Shown: positions 8,993-18,022, numbered from the stretch's first letter. The stretch: DNA of 64,000 nt from JAPLST01 sp964397565 (GCA_964397565.1 CAYNJC010000006.1:62001-126000), one strand, 5' to 3'. Numbers and translations: made by a program. The notes: generated by a model not told the origin, from the letters alone.

Positions 8993-9018
8993 CACAGCAT
9001 CGTAGCTAACCCTACGGT

Positions 9019-9051
9019 AAGCGCGGACCCAACAAGCCCGCGCTTTTTTTT
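9019..9051 (+). terminator. rho-independent terminator after rhodanese gene
   Basis: Stem AAGCGCGG (9019-9026) pairs with CCGCGCTT (9038-9045) across an 11-nt loop and is followed by a T run to 9051. Confidence 0.85.
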
Positions 9052-9083
9052 ATTGCCAAGGATCGCGTTTCAAGTTTCCCGCG

Positions 9084-10480
<1,397 letters not shown>

Positions 10481-10484
<4 letters not shown>

Positions 10485-10576
10485 GTAAATTCTTTCGCAG
10501 CAAAATAATTTATAATGTTGAATGTTCGATACTGTGCATCCAGTTTCAAGTTTCCAGTTTCAAGTTTCAAATTCAT
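10481..10576 (-). CDS. 31-aa bridging ORF between queE and radA
   Basis: ATG at 10576 overlaps the queE stop as ATGA, and its TGA (10481-10483) overlaps the radA start as ATGA. The peptide (MNLKLETGNLKLDAQY ... INYFAAKEFT) is encoded by a degenerate heptamer array followed by a palindrome. It may serve to carry ribosomes from queE to radA rather than to make a functional protein. No homology is recognised; the open frame across repeats may be coincidental. Confidence 0.3.
10489..10575. repeat. degenerate palindrome plus heptamer array between radA and queE
   Basis: Heptamers CAGTTTC, AAGTTTC, CAGTTTC, AAGTTTC and AAATTCA run from 10541 to 10575; the last overlaps the queE stop. At 10489-10511 lies an imperfect AAATTCTTTCG ... 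AATTT palindrome, followed by TATAAT, as in the element at 11457-11486. Confidence 0.65.
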
Positions 10577-11205
10577 CGCCCGCGCACGCCATTCCACAGC
10601 AGTGTCTGCGCGCGCAACGCCAGACGCATGCCCGTCGCACGGCACAACGGCGCAAGCCATGTTGCGGCGCGCAGATGCTCCGCGCGGGTATGCGCCAGTG
10701 GCATCAAAAACAGCCGTTCGCGCGGGATCGCCAACGCCGTGAGGCGTTGCGCTGCCGCCTGGGCCTCGTCCGCATCGCGCACCACCACTTTTACTTGCAC
10801 GCAATAGCCGCGCTGCACATACGCAGCCAGCACGTCGTCATGCCACACCGCCAGTTTCGGACTCAATGACAGTAAGTGTGGATTGCAGTCGACAAATAGT
10901 GTCGCGTTCGACTCAACCGTGACAATTGTGCCGATGCGCCGCAGCCCGGCGCACAAGGCGATCAGTTCATCGCCAGCCAGTGTCGGCTCGCCGCCGGTAA
11001 TGACCACGTGCGCCGCCGGCGCCTGCCGCGCCTGCTCGATCAGTTGCGCGACGCTACACTCGCTGCCCGCAGTTGCATCCCAAGCATACTGGGTGTCGCA
11101 CCAGCCGCAGCGCAGATTGCAGCCCGCCAGGCGCACAAACAGCGACGGCATGCCCAGCCAGATGCCTTCGCCCTGTAATGACGCAAATGTCTCGATGATT
11201 CGCAT
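10573..11205 (-). CDS. queE: 7-carboxy-7-deazaguanine synthase (QueE), radical SAM
   Basis: A 210-aa radical SAM enzyme of queuosine precursor synthesis, converting 6-carboxytetrahydropterin to CDG. The N-terminus reads IIETFASLQGEG (typical QueE start) and the cluster motif is C29-x3-C33-x2-C36 (CNLRCGWC), then ITGGEPTLAG and VESNAT. ATG 11205 is the natural family start; sequence upstream is repeats and the scaffold gap. The other queuosine genes (queC, queD) are not in the window. It heads a two-gene unit with radA. Confidence 0.92.
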   Translation of the reverse strand: MRIIETFASLQGEGIWLGMPSLFVRLAGCNLRCGWCDTQYAWDATAGSECSVAQLIEQARQAPAAHVVITGGEPTLAGDELIALCAGLRRIGTIVTVESNATLFVDCNPHLLSLSPKLAVWHDDVLAAYVQRGYCVQVKVVVRDADEAQAAAQRLTALAIPRERLFLMPLAHTRAEHLRAATWLAPLCRATGMRLALRAQTLLWNGVRGR

Positions 11206-11251
11206 GCTGCCTATTGTAGTCCTTCCGCATGGTGGTGTCAAAGAGCGTTCT

Positions 11252-11443
11252 GCAATGTTTTCAGTTTTTGGTTNNNNNNNNNNNNNNNNNNNNNNNNNNN
11301 NNNNNNNNNNNNNNNNNNNNNNNNNNNNNNNNNNNNNNNNNNNNNNNNNNNNNNNNNNNNNNNNNNNNNNNNNTGCAGTGTTCGGTTTGCAGTGTTCGGT
11401 TTGCAGTGTTCGGTTTGCAGTGTTCGGTTTGCAGTGTTCGGTG
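11252..11443. repeat. heptamer/14-mer tandem array split by the scaffold gap
   Basis: Five copies of TGCAGTGTTCGGTT (two heptamers) run from 11374 to 11443, the last ending in TG. Before the gap, 11252-11273 shows the same style of degenerate heptamers (GCAATGT, TTTCAGT). The array probably caused the assembly break. Confidence 0.8.
11274..11373. other. scaffold gap of exactly 100 N
   Basis: 100 undetermined bases, a conventional unknown-length gap. It lies upstream of queE, so no recognised gene is interrupted, but missing sequence of any length is possible. Confidence 0.99.
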
Positions 11444-11456
11444 GCAGAGCGGGAGA

Positions 11457-11580
11457 AAATTCGTTCGCCGCGAACGAATTTATAATATGCTGCATACTTC
11501 GATATTCGGCATGCCTTGTTCAATATCTGCTATTCTCCATGCCGATTGCCAATCGCCGGTCAAATCACTACACTAGTGCC
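11457..11580. repeat. perfect palindrome, TATAAT and degenerate heptamer array
   Basis: Arms AAATTCGTTCG (11457-11467) and CGAACGAATTT (11471-11481) around CCG, directly followed by TATAAT (11481-11486). From about 11489 the DNA reads as loose heptamers (CGATATT, CGGCATG, CCTTGTT, CTCCATG, CCGATTG) up to the next gene. The block resembles 10489-10540 in order and sequence, so both are copies of one composite element. The TATAAT may also serve as the -10 box of the downstream gene. Confidence 0.6.
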
Positions 11581-12345
11581 ATGAGAATCGCACGCCATGC
11601 CGCATTGTTGCTTGCTCTTGTCTGCGCCCTACTCCCGCTGCCGTGCCAGGCATGGTTTCCGGTGGGGAAAATGAGGCGAGTTCGCTGCTCGAAGAATTGT
11701 AAGAACCTGAACTTGGCTCTCTCGATTGCGCAGCAATGCGGCATGACAAACATTACCAGCCTTGATGCGCTGATGCCTGCCATCATCAAAGTGATGCCAG
11801 TATGCCCAGCCGGTGGCACATACGTTTTAGGAACCAATGGCACCCCAAAATGCACGTTGCCGTGGGACCAGCATCGGTTCCGGCCGTTTAAGGGCGCAGT
11901 TGTTGCAGTTCATTGCATTACTGGCCTGGCGTTGGCAATTCCGCTTCTTCTGTTATGGCGGGGATGCAATGAGCGCCTTGCGGCGACTGCCTGCTCAAGC
12001 GTGGCCTTGGCGAGTGTCTGCCTCGCAGTGATGCCATGGCTGATTCTGGCACTCATGCTCATTGCGCCATGGCACAGACTCCTTAATGTGCTTCCGGGAA
12101 CACCGGTGCTGTTGGTGCGACTCTCGGATTCGGTGTGGTGCTGGCTTTTGGGTTTAATCTGTTTGTCCGGCGTGTTCAGTGTCATATATGGAAATGTCGC
12201 ACACAATAGACTGCGGCAGACGGCATCATCAACATGGTCCGGTGTTGCTGTACTCGGTGAAGTACTCGGCTTTGTTTCCCTTGCGGCTTTCATGTGGCAA
12301 TTATTCGTCATAGCCACGGAAATTACGTTCATCAACGTCCTGTAA
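11581..12345 (+). CDS. membrane protein with pseudopilin-like periplasmic segment
   Basis: A 254-aa protein. Residues 1-25 form a Sec signal peptide (RHAALLLALVCALLPLPCQAW). Residues about 30-90 read KNCKNLNLALSIAQQ ... VCPAGGTYVLGTNGTPKC, which matches the CPxGGxYxxG...PxC ending seen in many type II secretion/type IV pseudopilins of PVC bacteria, though the prepilin N-terminal helix is missing. The rest has about four transmembrane helices. Function is unknown; it could be a decoy, anchor or assembly factor for pilin-like proteins. No pilin operon is adjacent. An in-frame ATG lies 15 codons upstream (MPIANRR), inside the repeat. Confidence 0.65.
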   Translation: MRIARHAALLLALVCALLPLPCQAWFPVGKMRRVRCSKNCKNLNLALSIAQQCGMTNITSLDALMPAIIKVMPVCPAGGTYVLGTNGTPKCTLPWDQHRFRPFKGAVVAVHCITGLALAIPLLLLWRGCNERLAATACSSVALASVCLAVMPWLILALMLIAPWHRLLNVLPGTPVLLVRLSDSVWCWLLGLICLSGVFSVIYGNVAHNRLRQTASSTWSGVAVLGEVLGFVSLAAFMWQLFVIATEITFINVL

Positions 12346-12394
12346 GCGCACGTCAATCTAAACAACAATATCACCGCACGACCCCATCTCGCCG

Positions 12395-14110
12395 ATGAGC
12401 ACACCCAACTGGGCGCGCGACGCCGTTTGGTACCAGATCTTCCCCGAGCGTTTTTGCAGCGGCGATCCGCACAACGATCCGACCGCCGCCGCGCTCGAAC
12501 GCACCGACATTCCCGGCTGGCAGCCATCGCGCTGGACGCGCGACTGGTATGCGCTCGATCCATGGGAACAACAGCTCGGCGGGTTTTTCAAGTCGGTCTG
12601 GCATCGGCGCTATGGCGGCGATCTGCAGGGCATCATCGAGCGGCTTGATTATCTGCATGACCTTGGCGTCACTGCGCTGTATCTCACGCCGGTCTTTTGG
12701 GCGCGCTCGTCGCATAAATATGATGGCAATGGCTATCATCACATTGATCCGCACTTCGGGCCCGATCCGGCCGGTGACCAAGCCATGATCGCCACCGCAC
12801 ACGAAACGGATGATCCGGCCACCTGGGTCTGGACGGCGGCTGATCGGCTGCTGCTCGACTTGATTGGCGCCGCGCACCAACGCAATCTGCGCATCATTCT
12901 CGATGGCGTGTTCAATCACACCGGGCGCGATTGCTTTGCGTTTCAGGACCTGCGCCACACCGGCCAGGCGTCGCGCTATGCCGGCTGGTATGACATTGAG
13001 CGCTGGGACAAATCACTGCCGGACGGCTTTGCGTACAAAGGCTGGTTCGGCCACCGCACTTTGCCGGAGTTGCGCAAGGAAAACGGTTCGCTGGCCACGC
13101 CCGTGCGCGATTATATTTTCAATTGCACGCGCCGCTGGATGCAGCCCATGGTCAGCGGCGGCGCGCGCGACGGCATTGATGGCTGGCGTCTGGACGTCGC
13201 GTTCTGCGTCCCGCACGGTTTTTGGAAGGAATGGTGCGCGCTGGTGCGCACGCTCAATCCGCAGGCCTACACAGTCGGAGAATTAGTCGAGACCGCGCCT
13301 GACTATTTGCAGGGCGACGAGTTCGACGCCTTGATGAATTATCCATTTTTGTTCGGTGTTTCGGAGTTTTTCAGCGACCGGCGCGACAAGATCACTGCCG
13401 GCGAATTCGACCGACGCATGGCCGCGCTGCGTCATGCCTATCCATCTGCGCACACGGCCGTCATGCAGAACTTGCTCAGCAGTCATGACTGCGTGCGCTT
13501 CGCCTCGGCGGTCGTCAATCCGGACCGGCACTATCGCGACTGGGGTCCGTTCCATCACAAGACGCAGGTGCACAATGATCTGCACTATGACCTCGGCCCG
13601 CCGTGCGCCGATGCACTGCAGCGGCAGAAGCTGGCGGTGCTGTTTCAAATGACCTATCTCGGCGCGCCCATGGTCTATTACGGTGACGAGGCCGGCATGT
13701 GGGGCGCGAATGACCCGTGCAATCGCAAGCCGATGGTCTGGCCGGAACTGACCTATGATGTTGAAAAGAGCCATCCGCACGGCCGCGTGCGTCCACCCGT
13801 TCCGGTAGCATTCAACCACGAACTGCATGCGTGGTATCGCACGCTGATCTATCTGCGGCGCGCAACGCCGGCGCTGTCCCACGGCAGTTACACGACGCTG
13901 CTGGCCGACGACGCGGCCGGCGTGTTTGTCTTCGCGCGGCACAGTAGTCATAAGACGGCGCTGGTCGCGCTGAACAGCAATGCGCAGTCGCAGACGCTGA
14001 CATGGTCGCCGGCCTGGCCGCACTGCGCCAGCCCGGGCCGGGTGCAGGGCGTGACGATGGCCGAGGGCTGTGTCACCCTGCCAGCCTTCACCGGCGAGGT
14101 CTTCGTCTGA
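12395..14110 (+). CDS. GH13 alpha-amylase family glycosidase (neopullulanase/cyclomaltodextrinase-like)
   Basis: A 571-aa cytosolic enzyme with no signal peptide. The (beta/alpha)8 barrel motifs are LDGVFNHTG (region I), GWRLDVA with nucleophile D267, VGELVE with acid/base E296, and LLSSHDCVR with D365. It lacks the long N-terminal domain of classical neopullulanases. The N-terminus (WARDAVWYQIFPERF) and a YYGDEAGMWG block are typical of maltodextrin-cleaving subfamilies. It would degrade imported malto-oligosaccharides or cyclodextrins. Start ATG 12395 has no clear Shine-Dalgarno; it lies 49 nt after the previous gene. Confidence 0.92.
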   Translation: MSTPNWARDAVWYQIFPERFCSGDPHNDPTAAALERTDIPGWQPSRWTRDWYALDPWEQQLGGFFKSVWHRRYGGDLQGIIERLDYLHDLGVTALYLTPVFWARSSHKYDGNGYHHIDPHFGPDPAGDQAMIATAHETDDPATWVWTAADRLLLDLIGAAHQRNLRIILDGVFNHTGRDCFAFQDLRHTGQASRYAGWYDIERWDKSLPDGFAYKGWFGHRTLPELRKENGSLATPVRDYIFNCTRRWMQPMVSGGARDGIDGWRLDVAFCVPHGFWKEWCALVRTLNPQAYTVGELVETAPDYLQGDEFDALMNYPFLFGVSEFFSDRRDKITAGEFDRRMAALRHAYPSAHTAVMQNLLSSHDCVRFASAVVNPDRHYRDWGPFHHKTQVHNDLHYDLGPPCADALQRQKLAVLFQMTYLGAPMVYYGDEAGMWGANDPCNRKPMVWPELTYDVEKSHPHGRVRPPVPVAFNHELHAWYRTLIYLRRATPALSHGSYTTLLADDAAGVFVFARHSSHKTALVALNSNAQSQTLTWSPAWPHCASPGRVQGVTMAEGCVTLPAFTGEVFV

Positions 14111-14112
14111 GT

Positions 14113-14522
14113 TTTTAACGAAGAGTAACAAGAGAGCAAAGAGGAACAAGAGTGGCAGGCATTGAACAAGGAGTAAAAGAGTAAAGGAGGCAAGCACAAT
14201 CGGCATTTTATGTTGTGTGCAAACAGCAAGCATATTCAGTTGAATCTGCGATCTGTTCCGCCTCATTTACTCTTTGTAACATTGCTGCTGCTGCCCGCGC
14301 AAAAAGCGTGAAGCGACAAACATTGAAGAAAGAGTAAAAGAGTAAAGGAGGCAAGCGCAATCAACACTTTCTGTTGTTTGTCAGCAGCAACAACATCCAA
14401 ATGAATCTGCCTGCTGCTCTGGCTCATTTACTCATTTACTCTTTGTAAGATTGCTGCTGCTGCCCCACCACCGCCGGTCTCTTGTTGCTCTTGCTTGGCG
14501 CTCTTTGTCATCTTCGTAAAAA
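14113..14522. repeat. nested inverted/direct repeat element (AGTAAA family)
   Basis: This gene-free interval holds two direct copies of a roughly 135-145 bp unit (14161-14294 and 14321-14464). Each opens with AGTAAAAGAGTAAAGGAGGC and closes with CTCATTTACTCTTTGTAA then GATTGCTGCTGCTGCC-like sequence, so each copy is itself an inverted repeat. The pair is enclosed by an outer inverted repeat: TTTTTAACGAAGA near 14113 against TCTTCGTAAAAA near 14511. No ORF of note lies inside, so it looks like a non-autonomous element. Confidence 0.65.
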
Positions 14523-14534
14523 TCGCGGCTGGTT

Positions 14535-14548
14535 TGCTATACTAGGTC
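14535..14548 (+). promoter_or_regulatory. extended -10 promoter of the MltF-like unit
   Basis: TGC followed by TATACT (14538-14543) forms an extended -10 element; the -35 region is weak. The leader ATG begins 5 nt after the box. Confidence 0.55.
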
Positions 14549-14596
14549 ATGATCGACAAGAAGTTGCTCAAACAGGTGCGCGCAACACAAGCATGA
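14549..14596 (+). CDS. 15-aa leader peptide ORF of the MltF-like gene
   Basis: ATG 14549 starts MIDKKLLKQVRATQA and ends in TGA 14594-14596, which overlaps the next gene's ATG 14593 as ATGA. The ATG lies where transcription should begin, so it would be translated from a leaderless mRNA end and hand ribosomes to the main gene. The same arrangement occurs at four other promoters here. Confidence 0.4.
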   Translation: MIDKKLLKQVRATQA

Positions 14597-16068
14597 TTGC
14601 ACGATCCCCACACCGCTATGTGCTTGGCTGCGCGCTGGGCATGACAGCATGGTTGGCGCTGGTGGCGCTGCCGGGGCAAGCGGCGGAGCCGGCCGGCGCG
14701 GATGTGGATCTGTGGTTATGCGCGACCCAGCGCTGGTGCGGCGATTTCGAGGTGCTGGCACGCAAGCGGGTGCTGCGCGTGATGGTGTGCTACAGCAAGA
14801 CGTTTTATTTTCTGGACGGCGCCCAGCAGCGCGGGCTGACCTATGACCTGTTGCGCGAATTCGAGGAGTATGTCAATCAGCGTCTGCGCACCGGCGTCTT
14901 GCGCGTGGAAGTGGTGATTGTGCCGGTACGCCGCGACGAACTACTGAGCGCGGTGGTCGATGGCCGTGGTGACATCGCCGCCGCGAATTTGACGATTACG
15001 CCGGAACGGCAAGAGCTCGTCGCGTTCACTGATCCATTGGCCAGTGGCATCAATGAATTGGTCGTGACGACCCGGGCGCATCCGGCCCTGCAGCGGGCAG
15101 AGGAGCTGGCCGGCCACGCGGTATACGTGCGGCGCTCTAGCAGTTATTTTGAGAGTCTGACGGCACTGAATGCGCGACTGCGCGCGGCCACGCGCGCGCC
15201 GGTGCAGATCCAGATCGTCAATGAGAATCTGGAGGACGAGGATATTTTGGAGATGGTTAATGCCGGGCTGATTCCCGCCACCATTGTGGACAGTCATCTG
15301 GCCCAATTCTGGGCGCGGGTGATGCCGCAGTTGGCCGTGCACACCAATGTCGCCGTGCGGCACAACGGGCGAATTGCCTGGGCGCTGCGGCCGCACAGTC
15401 CGCACCTGCAAGCATTGCTTAATGACTTTGTGCGCACGCACAAGCAGGGGACGTTGCTGGGCAATGTCATTATTCAGCGCTACTTGCGCTCGGTCACCTA
15501 TGTGACGAATGCGGTGGCGAGCGCTGAACTGAGGAAATTCGACGCGACGATCGGGATGTTCCGCCGTTACGGGGCGCAGTACGGCTTTGACGCGTTGATG
15601 CTGGCGGCGTTGGGCTATCAAGAGTCGCTGTTGGATCAGCGCGCGCGCAGTCATCACGGCGCGATCGGCGTGATGCAGCTGCTGCCGGCGACGGCGGCCG
15701 ATCCGAAGATCAAGATTGCGCGCATTGACCAGGTGGACAACAACATTCACGCCGGCACGAAATATCTGCGCTGGCTGCACGACACGTATTTCAAGGATAC
15801 GGCGATGGACGCGCTCAATCGGACGCTGTTCACTTTCGCGTCGTACAATGCCGGTCCGGGGCGGATCGCCGGTTTGCGCGCGCAGGCGGCAGCGGAAGGA
15901 CTGGATTCGAATGTATGGTTTCACAATGTTGAGGTAGTGGCCGCGCGCGTGATTGGGCGCGAGACGGTGCGCTACGTCAGCAATATTTACAAATATTATC
16001 TGGCCTACACGATGGTCACGCAACGGGAGCGGGAGCGCAATAATTTACTTCGCAACGAAGTAAATTAA
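14593..16068 (+). CDS. MltF-like lytic transglycosylase with solute-binding domain
   Basis: A 491-aa exported protein. After the signal segment (YVLGCALGMTAWLALVALPGQA), residues about 50-300 form a family 3 solute-binding domain (LRVMVCYSKTFYFLDG ... GDIAAANLTITPERQELVAF). Residues about 330-480 form an SLT lysozyme-like domain with catalytic E344 in GYQESLLDQ, then GVMQLLPATA and NIHAGTKYLRWL. This is the architecture of MltF, which cleaves peptidoglycan glycan strands to anhydromuropeptides. ATG 14593 overlaps the leader ORF stop as ATGA. The last residues (NEVN) are encoded inside a palindrome. Confidence 0.9.
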   Translation: MIARSPHRYVLGCALGMTAWLALVALPGQAAEPAGADVDLWLCATQRWCGDFEVLARKRVLRVMVCYSKTFYFLDGAQQRGLTYDLLREFEEYVNQRLRTGVLRVEVVIVPVRRDELLSAVVDGRGDIAAANLTITPERQELVAFTDPLASGINELVVTTRAHPALQRAEELAGHAVYVRRSSSYFESLTALNARLRAATRAPVQIQIVNENLEDEDILEMVNAGLIPATIVDSHLAQFWARVMPQLAVHTNVAVRHNGRIAWALRPHSPHLQALLNDFVRTHKQGTLLGNVIIQRYLRSVTYVTNAVASAELRKFDATIGMFRRYGAQYGFDALMLAALGYQESLLDQRARSHHGAIGVMQLLPATAADPKIKIARIDQVDNNIHAGTKYLRWLHDTYFKDTAMDALNRTLFTFASYNAGPGRIAGLRAQAAAEGLDSNVWFHNVEVVAARVIGRETVRYVSNIYKYYLAYTMVTQRERERNNLLRNEVN

Positions 16069-16105
16069 GGTGCAGCATGGGTAATTTGTTCGCCGCGAAC
16101 AAATT
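16042..16105. repeat. two palindromes between convergent genes
   Basis: First: AATTTACTTCG (16042-16052) and CGAAGTAAATT (16056-16066) around CAA; it contains the MltF stop codon. Second: AATTTGTTCG (16083-16092) and CGAACAAATT (16096-16105) around CCG. Both may form strong hairpins at the 3' ends of convergent transcripts, but neither has a T-tract. Confidence 0.7.
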
Positions 16106-16111
16106 AGATGG

Positions 16112-16513
16112 TCAATAGCGGACGCGATCGCGACGGGTCGGGCGGCGGAGCGAGATAGTATCCATGCATTTCGAGGTCATGCCGTAATAGTCGTACTGCG
16201 AGAAGGCCTGAAAGGGATAGAGCGAATAACCGGGAATGTAGTAGAACAAATCGGCGGGATTGTCGTGCTGCACATATTCGACCGCGCCCCAGCTGCCGCG
16301 GCTATAGTGATCCACTTCATAGCCGCGCTGGACCAGCGCCTCGGAGGCATTGCCCATGGCTTGAAACGGCACAATTGCGGTGTCGCCCGCGGCCGCAAAC
16401 GGCAGGGCCACACTGGCGCCCATCTGTTTTGAGGTGCTGCAAGCGGCCGGCATGAGGCACAGCAGTGTCAGCGCCGCAAGGCAGCCCGCGTGAGAGAAGT
16501 TGCGCATATTCAT
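16112..16513 (-). CDS. putative lipoprotein of unknown function
   Basis: A 133-aa protein with a type II signal peptide: MNMRNFSHAGCLAALTLLCL then the lipobox LMPAAC. The mature part is rich in aromatic residues (GYEVDHYSRGSWG, DLFYYIPGYSLYPFQAFSQY) and includes DTAIVPFQAMG. No family recognised. Its ATG overlaps the stop of the binding-protein gene as ATGA, so it is the last gene of a three-gene minus-strand operon and may work at the inner leaflet of the outer membrane with it. Confidence 0.75.
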   Translation of the reverse strand: MNMRNFSHAGCLAALTLLCLMPAACSTSKQMGASVALPFAAAGDTAIVPFQAMGNASEALVQRGYEVDHYSRGSWGAVEYVQHDNPADLFYYIPGYSLYPFQAFSQYDYYGMTSKCMDTISLRRPTRRDRVRY

Positions 16514-17292
16514 CGGGCGCGCACCTGGATGTCGAGATAGGCATTAATGGTTTTGCGCAGGTCGCCATTCTGGCGCGCATGCAGGAGCACACGATTGAGT
16601 TTTTCATAGAGATAATCGCCGCTGGCTTGTTTGCTGACCGCCCACGCCAGACTTTCGTCGGTCAATTGCCACGGCAGCGCCTGCAACTCGGGATATTGCT
16701 TGACGGCATAGAGGACGTAGGGCCCGTCGTCAATCAGCACGTCGATCTGGCGCGCGCGCAGGGCTGCAATCGCCGCCGGTGCATCGGCAAACGCGAGACA
16801 CTCGGCCTGCAGCATGTTCTCTCTCACGTACATCTCGCCGGTGGTGCCGCGCAGACAGCCGGCGCGCCCGGTGAATGCGGTTAGCGCGCCCGCCTCGGTG
16901 ATGCGCGCGGCGTCGGCACTGCGCAGCAGCGCCATCTGGCCAATGTGCAGATATGGGACAGTGAAGCGAACGACTTCGCGGCGCGCGTCGGTGTTGCTCA
17001 AGCCGGACATGATTACGTCAATCTCGCCGCGTTCGAGACACGGCACCAACTCCTCGAACGGCATTTCGACAAATTGGATAGGGCAGGCCAGCTTGGCGCC
17101 GACATAGGTGGCCAGGTCGGCCTCGATGCCGTACAGTTTGCCGTTTTGCTTGTAAATCACGGGTGGATAATCGGGCGCGACGCCGACGCGCAGGGTTGGG
17201 TTTTGCGTGACCGGCGTGGAAGTAGTGGAGGTGGTGCTGCAACTGGTCAGCACCACGGCGACCGCGCAGATGAAAAGAAGGCAGCGTGACAT
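16510..17292 (-). CDS. family 3 ABC-type substrate-binding lipoprotein
   Basis: A 260-aa protein with a lipoprotein signal (FICAVAVVLTSCS). The SBP_bac_3 fold follows: LRVGVAPDYPPVIYKQNGKL, GIEADLATYVGAKL, DVIMSGLSNTDARREVVRF, with the usual C-terminal DVLIDDGPYVLYAVKQYPEL. It likely binds amino acids or a similar small polar solute. No permease or ATPase is adjacent, so it may be a sensor or act with transporters elsewhere; the nearby MltF-like gene carries the same domain. ATG 17292 is preceded by AAGGA at about 7 nt, so the longer upstream frame was rejected. Confidence 0.85.
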   Translation of the reverse strand: MSRCLLFICAVAVVLTSCSTTSTTSTPVTQNPTLRVGVAPDYPPVIYKQNGKLYGIEADLATYVGAKLACPIQFVEMPFEELVPCLERGEIDVIMSGLSNTDARREVVRFTVPYLHIGQMALLRSADAARITEAGALTAFTGRAGCLRGTTGEMYVRENMLQAECLAFADAPAAIAALRARQIDVLIDDGPYVLYAVKQYPELQALPWQLTDESLAWAVSKQASGDYLYEKLNRVLLHARQNGDLRKTINAYLDIQVRAR

Positions 17293-17344
17293 AATGAAAT
17301 CCTTGGGCTGGATGCGATGAGGTGTGGGCGCCATGCGCGAGCAG

Positions 17345-17977
17345 TCAGAGCAGCGTGTCAAATACGCCGGCTTTTGAGCTTTGCACGTGACGCACGGCTT
17401 CGGGAAACTGGCTGGTGTGATAATACAAATTACGCACGGAGTAGTCGGTCACGGTATTGACGCCGCTGGTACGCGGCTGGCCGCATGGCTCAACTGTGGT
17501 GACCAGTTCGACGACCGGGCTGACGCGATACTTGTAGACATCCTTGCGGACGCGTGGTTGCCCTAGATACTTGCGTTCCAGCTGGGTCAGAATATGGTTG
17601 CGTTTGTCAATATCCACTGGTGCGAAGGTCATTTCGATAGCGACGGCGCGGCCGTCCTGATCAAAGAAGACCGTGCGGGTGATGTCCACTTTGAAGCCGG
17701 GGCGCACCCTCCCGATGCCGAGTTTCTCTTCCGGCACGGACAGCAACAGACAACGAGTCGTGTCCAGTTCGTTTGGCGGCGGCGACAAAACGCGATAGCG
17801 CGCATCAATATTGGTGACGGTGGTCTTGGTCATACCGAGCGTGACACCGCCGATAACCACATTGGTGACACCGGCCACCCAGGCGGGGATTGCCGCCGGC
17901 TCAACCGCGCGGGCGGTTGCCGTCGACAGCAACGCCAGCGCGCAGAGCAGGGTGGTCAATGCAATTGCCCGTTTCAT
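17345..17977 (-). CDS. exported protein of unknown function
   Basis: A 210-aa protein with a Sec signal peptide (MKRAIALTTLLCALALLSTA, then ATARA). The mature part starts AIPAWVAGVTNVVIGGVTLG and includes VFFDQDGRAVAIEMTFAP, a beta-rich stretch, and two late cysteines. No family recognised. It is the first gene of a unit with the binding lipoprotein (53 nt downstream) and the small lipoprotein. GGGAGAG precedes ATG 17977, which overlaps the stop of a 12-codon leader ORF as ATGA. Confidence 0.75.
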   Translation of the reverse strand: MKRAIALTTLLCALALLSTATARAVEPAAIPAWVAGVTNVVIGGVTLGMTKTTVTNIDARYRVLSPPPNELDTTRCLLLSVPEEKLGIGRVRPGFKVDITRTVFFDQDGRAVAIEMTFAPVDIDKRNHILTQLERKYLGQPRVRKDVYKYRVSPVVELVTTVEPCGQPRTSGVNTVTDYSVRNLYYHTSQFPEAVRHVQSSKAGVFDTLL

Positions 17978-18012
17978 TGTGCAGCTCTCCCGCGTGTGAT
18001 CAAAACATCCAT
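17974..18012 (-). CDS. 12-aa leader peptide ORF
   Basis: ATG 18012 encodes MDVLITRGRAAQ and ends in TGA overlapping the next ATG as ATGA. The ATG is 10 nt after the -10 box at 18023-18028, so the mRNA would have only a few bases before it. The Shine-Dalgarno of the main gene (GGGAGAG) lies inside this ORF. Confidence 0.4.
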   Translation of the reverse strand: MDVLITRGRAAQ

Positions 18013-18022
18013 TCTAGAGCAA

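Noticed and set aside
9019..9051. Member of the CG-CCG-CG palindrome family
   Set aside because: Its loop is 11 nt and a T-tract follows, so it is an ordinary intrinsic terminator.
11374..11443. Tandem 14-mers as a CRISPR array
   Set aside because: Units are directly contiguous with no spacers and no cas genes are near; it is a short tandem repeat.
10573..11523. Longer QueE starting in the repeat upstream of the gap
   Set aside because: The frame crosses 100 N and low-complexity repeats; the family start is at 11205.
16078..16119. 13-codon ORF MGNLFAANKLDGQ after the MltF-like gene
   Set aside because: It is simply the translated palindrome between convergent genes; no downstream start to couple to.
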